A stretch of DNA of 9,735 nucleotides, from positions 1 through 9,735 of the forward strand of contig SXMI01000212.1 of the NCBI GenBank assembly GCA_005777415.1. Reading direction: 5' to 3'. Source of the DNA: Actinomycetota bacterium. GTDB taxonomy: Bacteria > Actinomycetota > Acidimicrobiia > Acidimicrobiales > Microtrichaceae. Below, piece after piece: positions 6,767 through 9,735 of the stretch. Every line of letters begins with the position of its first letter. The stretch's first letter is position 1. The notes below the pieces were generated by a model that did no database searches, had not been told where the DNA came from, and was given only the letters and a program-made list of their open reading frames with translations. Position numbers and translations under genes: made by a program.

Positions 6767-7711
6767 TCAGCCGCCGCCGAGGATCGCCTGCGCCACCACC
6801 TGGGCCGTCCGACGGTGTGACAGGACGTTCGGGTGCAGCGGGAGGCCCGGTGGATCGAGGTTGATCGTGTTGACCCACGCATCCGGGTACGGCTGGCAGA
6901 CGTCGTGGCCGATGCTCGGTGTGTAGGCGTCGACGAACTCGACACCCCGGGCGGCGGCGACCTCGGCGAGCATCCGGTTCATCTCGCGGTACCTGTCACG
7001 CAGGTAGCGGACGTCGACGTCGAGGATCGGCACCCGCGGCCAGCACCCCACCCCGCTGTCGGGCAGCGCCACCGGGTAGCCGACCAGGAGCACCCGGGCG
7101 TCCGGTGCCCGCTCACGGATCCCGGCGAGCACCCCGTCCACCCTCGGGCGGGCCTGCTCGATCTTCCACGAGGTCTTGTCCCAGTCGCCGAACGCGTGCT
7201 TCTGGACACAGGGACGCCCCCACGGCGCGTCGCCCAGAGGGAACGGCAGCAGGTTCACGCACCCCTTGGCGATGCCGTCGAACCCGACGTCGTTGCCTCC
7301 GATCCCGATCGTCACCAGGTCGGTGTCCTCCGAGAGGGCGTCGAACTGGGGTGGCGCCGTCGAGCCGAGCGGCGCCTCCTGCTCCTCGGTCATGTGGATG
7401 CTCTTGGCCGATCCGCAGCTGACGTCGACGAAGCTCCGGGCGTCGATCGACCGAGCGACCTGGGCCGGCCAGTTCGTTCGGGATCGACCACAGTCGATCG
7501 GCTCGCCGTAGGGTTCGGGCAGCAGCGGGCCGGACACGTACGAGTCGCCGAGCGACACGTAGCGGAGGGGCCCGGCGGCTCCCGGCCGTGGTCCCGACAC
7601 CGACGGCGAACAGGCGGCGACGACCGTCGCGACGGCGGCCACCGTCACCAGCGGGATCCACCGGCGTCGCCCCGAACGGCCACGAGGCCCGGTTGCACGC
7701 ATCTCCCCCAC
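6767..7711 (-). CDS. Secreted GDSL/SGNH-family hydrolase lipoprotein
   Basis: The product is 314 aa. A basic N-region (RGRSGRRR, 10-17) and hydrophobic stretch (18-33) end in a VAAC lipobox with Cys34, so it is probably a membrane-anchored extracellular lipoprotein. SGNH blocks are GDSY with nucleophile Ser57 (55-58), Gly100 in SCGS, GGND with Asn140 (138-141), and LPLHPN with His293. The family hydrolyses carboxyl esters. The aspartate normally three residues before the histidine is replaced by Leu290, as in Ser-His dyad members such as the Streptomyces scabies esterase type. Six cysteines (74, 99, 151, 168, 223, 272) could make three disulfides, as in related actinobacterial lipases. GTG at 7711 is preferred over ATG at 7702 because GGAGGT lies 6 nt before the GTG. 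The natural substrate (lipid, acetylated glycan or other ester) is unknown. Confidence 0.88.
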   Translation of the reverse strand: MGEMRATGPRGRSGRRRWIPLVTVAAVATVVAACSPSVSGPRPGAAGPLRYVSLGDSYVSGPLLPEPYGEPIDCGRSRTNWPAQVARSIDARSFVDVSCGSAKSIHMTEEQEAPLGSTAPPQFDALSEDTDLVTIGIGGNDVGFDGIAKGCVNLLPFPLGDAPWGRPCVQKHAFGDWDKTSWKIEQARPRVDGVLAGIRERAPDARVLLVGYPVALPDSGVGCWPRVPILDVDVRYLRDRYREMNRMLAEVAAARGVEFVDAYTPSIGHDVCQPYPDAWVNTINLDPPGLPLHPNVLSHRRTAQVVAQAILGGG

Positions 7712-7717
7712 GACTCC

Positions 7718-7723
7718 ACCTCC
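7718..7723 (-). promoter_or_regulatory. Ribosome-binding site deciding the GDSL hydrolase start
   Basis: GGAGGT on the minus strand, 6 nt before GTG at 7711, is the best Shine-Dalgarno in the window. The next in-frame start, ATG at 7702, would be about 15 nt away and is preceded by GGGGGAG with no spacer, so the GTG is chosen. Confidence 0.65.
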
Positions 7724-7753
7724 GGTCGTCGATCGCCCCCGAACGACACCCCG

Positions 7754-7782
7754 AGTGTAGGTGCGACGCCGCTGCCGGTCAC
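7754..7782 (-). promoter_or_regulatory. Candidate promoter for GDSL hydrolase gene
   Basis: On the minus strand, GTGACC (7782-7777, four of six to TTGACA) is followed after 17 nt by TACACT (7759-7754), which fits the actinobacterial TAnnnT -10. Transcription would begin near 7747, giving a leader of roughly 35 nt with the ribosome-binding site inside it. It lies in the 113-bp gap after the protease gene. The evidence is motif matching by eye only. Confidence 0.4.
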
Positions 7783-7824
7783 GGGCCCGGGGCCGCGTGC
7801 GGCGCCGGCTGTCCCACCGCGGGC

Positions 7825-8601
7825 TCAGCAGTTCGGGGGTTCCGGGTCCAGCCGACCGGTCAGCGCCGAGAACGGGTAGGCCACGGCGCTCCCGGAATCA
7901 GGGTCGCGCGCCGCCACCAGACCGACCGCGCGGCCTGACGCATCGACGACGACGCCGCCGGAGCTGCCCTCCTCGGTCGGCACGTCGACGACCACCACCT
8001 GCACCGTCCCGCCGTCGTCGACCCGGTCCTCGACCGACGTCACCCGACCCGGGACCGCCGAGAAGACCCCGCCCGGATGTCCGGCGACGACCACCTCCGC
8101 ACCGACCTCGGGGGCGGGCCCGACCGGGAGCGTCGTCGCCACCAGACCCGTGGCCAGCGCATCCTGCGGATCGAGGACGGCGGCGTCTCGACCGGGCACC
8201 GACCCGCCGACCCGGACGTCGACGGAGTCCCCGTCGGGGAGCGTGACGACGGCGTCCGTCGCACCCGCGAGGACGTGGCGGTTCGACAGCGCCAGCGGAC
8301 TGCCCGCCAGGTCGACCAGGCTCACCGTGCCCTGACGTTCGAACCCGCACCCCTGCGAGGTCACCGACAGGACCGTCGACCGCAACCGTTGCTCCAGGGC
8401 GGCGTCGACCGTCGGACGCTCCTCGGTCACGCCGGCCACCTCGGCGCCGGGCGCGGAGGGCAACGAGGTCGCTGCATCGACCTGGGCCGGCGGACCCGCC
8501 TGCTCCACCTCGGTTCCGCACGCCACACCCAGGGCGGCGATCGTCGCGCCGACGACCACCGCTGCGGTCAGGGCACGGAGCGGGAAGGACGGGCGCGGCA
8601 C
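7825..8601 (-). CDS. Trypsin-like serine protease lipoprotein
   Basis: The product is 258 aa from GTG at 8601. An N-terminal hydrophobic segment (about 7-27) ends in LGVAC with lipobox Cys28, predicting an exported, lipid-anchored protein. It is followed by a low-complexity Ala/Pro/Val linker to about residue 65. The chymotrypsin/trypsin-fold triad is visible as His109 in LSNRHVL, Asp139 in GRDAAVL and Ser214 in EEGSSGGVVVD, where GxSGG is the nucleophile motif. There is no PDZ domain or C-terminal membrane segment; the chain stops soon after the protease domain, so it is not HtrA. The target is unknown. The start is uncertain: GGAGGG abuts the GTG with almost no spacer, and an in-frame TTG at 8613 would add four residues. 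The gene lies 45 bp downstream of the GTPase gene and may be co-transcribed with it. No classical folding partner or propeptide cleavage site can be recognised. Confidence 0.85.
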   Translation of the reverse strand: MPRPSFPLRALTAAVVVGATIAALGVACGTEVEQAGPPAQVDAATSLPSAPGAEVAGVTEERPTVDAALEQRLRSTVLSVTSQGCGFERQGTVSLVDLAGSPLALSNRHVLAGATDAVVTLPDGDSVDVRVGGSVPGRDAAVLDPQDALATGLVATTLPVGPAPEVGAEVVVAGHPGGVFSAVPGRVTSVEDRVDDGGTVQVVVVDVPTEEGSSGGVVVDASGRAVGLVAARDPDSGSAVAYPFSALTGRLDPEPPNC

Positions 8602-8646
8602 CCCTCCAGACAACGCCGTCCGGCCCCGAGCGGCAAGCGGGAAGAT

Positions 8647-9633
8647 CTACCCGGCCCGGAACAGGGCCCAGAGCTCGTCCACGGCCACCGTCGCCGGCAT
8701 CCGGCCCGCCTCCACCGCCAGCTCGAGCTCCTCGAGCCGGGCCCGGACCCCGGGCTCCGACCGCAGCGCCGCCCGGAGCCGATCGTCGAGCATCGACCAC
8801 ATCCACTCGACCTGCTGGCGGCGTCGCCGCTCCTCGAACCGGCCCGACCCCACCGCGGTCGTACGGTGCAGGGTCACCTGCTCCCACACCCGGTCCAGAC
8901 CGGTGTTCGTGATGGCCGAGCAGGTGAGCACGGGCGTCGTCCACGTGGGCGTGGGCGACCCGACCAGGTGCAACGCGGTGCGGTACTCGCCGGCCGCCAG
9001 TTCGGCCCGCTGCACGTTGTCACCGTCCGCCTTGTTGATCGCCACCACGTCGGCCAGCTCGAGCACGCCCTTCTTGATTCCCTGGAGATCGTCGCCGGCT
9101 CCGCTGAGCATCAGCACCAGGAAGCAGTCGACCATCCCCGCCACCACCGTCTCGGACTGGCCGACCCCCACGGTCTCGACGAGGACCACGTCGAAGCCCG
9201 CGGCCTCGCACACGAGGATCGTCTCCCTGGTCGAGCGGGTCACCCCACCGAGCGTCGAGCCGGCCGGCGACGGCCGGATGAACGCGTTCGGGTCGACCGC
9301 CAGTCGTTCCATGCGTGTCTTGTCGCCCAGGATCGACCCGCCCGTCCTCGAACTGGTGGGATCCACCGCCAGCACCGCCACCCGGTGGCCGGCGCCGGTG
9401 AGGTTGACGCCCAACTGGTCGATGAAGGTCGACTTGCCGACGCCCGGGACCCCGGTGATCCCGACCCGGTGCGACCCGCCGGAGTGCTCGAGCAACCCCT
9501 GGAGGACCTCGCCCGCAAGGACCCGGTGGACCGGGTTGGTGCTCTCCAGCAGCGTGATCGCACGGGCCAGGACGGTGCGGTCACCGGCCAGGACGCCGTC
9601 CACGTACTCCTCGGCTCGCAGGGTCCCGGACAC
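8647..9633 (-). CDS. meaB: Methylmalonyl-CoA mutase-associated GTPase MeaB (ArgK family)
   Basis: This is a G3E-family GTPase that, in characterised members, guards and reloads adenosylcobalamin in methylmalonyl-CoA mutase. From GTG at 9633 the product is 328 aa, matching the family's usual 325-335. Walker A is GVPGVGKST (61-69), the conserved loop TSSRTGGSILGDKTRM spans 93-108, the ETVGVGQSE switch region is 153-161, the guanine-specificity motif NKAD is 200-203, and SAI is 239-241. The C-terminal helical dimerisation arm (about 264-310) is present, including the Arg-rich ERRRRQQVEWMW. The frame stays open upstream to the window edge, with other possible starts at ATG 9714 and GTG 9726; I prefer 9633 on length, although no clear Shine-Dalgarno precedes it. 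No mutase gene is in the window, and an isobutyryl-CoA or ethylmalonyl-CoA mutase could equally be the partner. It may be the first gene of the minus-strand run. Confidence 0.93.
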   Translation of the reverse strand: MSGTLRAEEYVDGVLAGDRTVLARAITLLESTNPVHRVLAGEVLQGLLEHSGGSHRVGITGVPGVGKSTFIDQLGVNLTGAGHRVAVLAVDPTSSRTGGSILGDKTRMERLAVDPNAFIRPSPAGSTLGGVTRSTRETILVCEAAGFDVVLVETVGVGQSETVVAGMVDCFLVLMLSGAGDDLQGIKKGVLELADVVAINKADGDNVQRAELAAGEYRTALHLVGSPTPTWTTPVLTCSAITNTGLDRVWEQVTLHRTTAVGSGRFEERRRRQQVEWMWSMLDDRLRAALRSEPGVRARLEELELAVEAGRMPATVAVDELWALFRAG

Positions 9634-9735
9634 GTGCTGCAGCGTACCGGTGGGCCTGCGTCGCACCCCCGCCGGAGCGAGGGCCCGAGCGCCGGCAGGG
9701 CCCAGCCGTAGCATCGTCTCGAGCACGGTCGGCTC
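9634..9735 (-). other. Region upstream of meaB: leader or N-terminal extension, unresolved
   Basis: These 102 bp remain open in the meaB frame and would encode about 34 extra residues rich in Leu, Ala, Gly and Arg. The residues resemble no MeaB N-terminus that I know. I cannot tell whether this is a 5' untranslated leader with a promoter, an extension, or the end of another gene in a different frame, because the window stops here. Confidence 0.3.

Noticed and set aside
7783..7803. G/C-rich palindromic stretch after the protease gene (CGGGCCCG and GCCGC-GT-GCGGC)
   Set aside because: Stems are short with very small loops and no U-run; such palindromes are frequent by chance at this base composition, so I do not call a terminator.
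6833..7879. 348-codon plus-strand open frame antisense to the GDSL gene
   Set aside because: No recognisable protein features; it covers a gene with clear SGNH blocks, a lipobox and a ribosome-binding site.
8077..9711. 544-codon plus-strand open frame antisense to meaB and the protease gene
   Set aside because: Composition is the same Arg/His/Asp/Gly-rich antisense type, it has no domains, and it spans two genes and their gap.
1..9735. Mobile elements, CRISPR arrays, tRNA/rRNA genes, riboswitches
   Set aside because: No direct repeat arrays, transposase or integrase motifs, tRNA-like cloverleaf or conserved riboswitch core could be seen on either strand. A cobalamin riboswitch near meaB was considered, but no B12-box-like sequence is visible.

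Overview
This is high-GC DNA (about 70% G+C by eye) with frequent GTG starts, lipobox-type exported enzymes and stop/start overlaps between genes. It looks like an actinobacterial chromosome, perhaps Acidimicrobiia or a relative. The lineage is inferred from composition and gene content only. I see no rRNA, tRNA, CRISPR array, insertion sequence, phage gene or attachment site, and coding density is about 95%.

Layout: positions 1-1395 hold two minus-strand nucleotide-sugar genes, a UDP-glucuronate decarboxylase (UDP-xylose synthase) type epimerase followed by a GDP-L-fucose synthase cut off by the window's left edge. They share a GTGA stop/start overlap. A 196-bp divergent gap (1396-1591) separates them from a plus-strand amidohydrolase of the N-acyl-D-amino-acid deacylase superfamily (1592-3289). 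That gene converges, with only 18 bp between stops, on a long minus-strand series occupying the rest of the window. In transcription order the series is: a MeaB/ArgK-type GTPase (9633-8647), a trypsin-like serine protease lipoprotein (8601-7825), a GDSL/SGNH hydrolase lipoprotein (7711-6767), an NAD-type zinc alcohol dehydrogenase (6678-5638), and a full-length phosphoenolpyruvate synthase (5641-3308). The last two are also joined by a GTGA overlap.

How the genes may work together: the nucleotide-sugar pair would supply UDP-xylose-type and GDP-fucose precursors for surface glycan. The alcohol dehydrogenase and PEP synthase are probably translationally coupled, which hints that alcohol oxidation is linked to entry of C3 carbon into gluconeogenesis. 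The GTPase is the chaperone of methylmalonyl-CoA mutase, but no mutase lies in the window. The two lipoproteins are probably exported, surface-anchored hydrolases. The 113-bp gap before the GDSL gene carries a plausible promoter and a good ribosome-binding site, and an 88-bp gap with a hairpin follows it, so the minus-strand series is probably two or three transcription units.

I found no convincing previously undescribed system. The most interesting signals are the coupled dehydrogenase/PEP synthase pair, an inverted repeat upstream of the amidohydrolase, and active-site departures in the amidohydrolase and the GDSL hydrolase.
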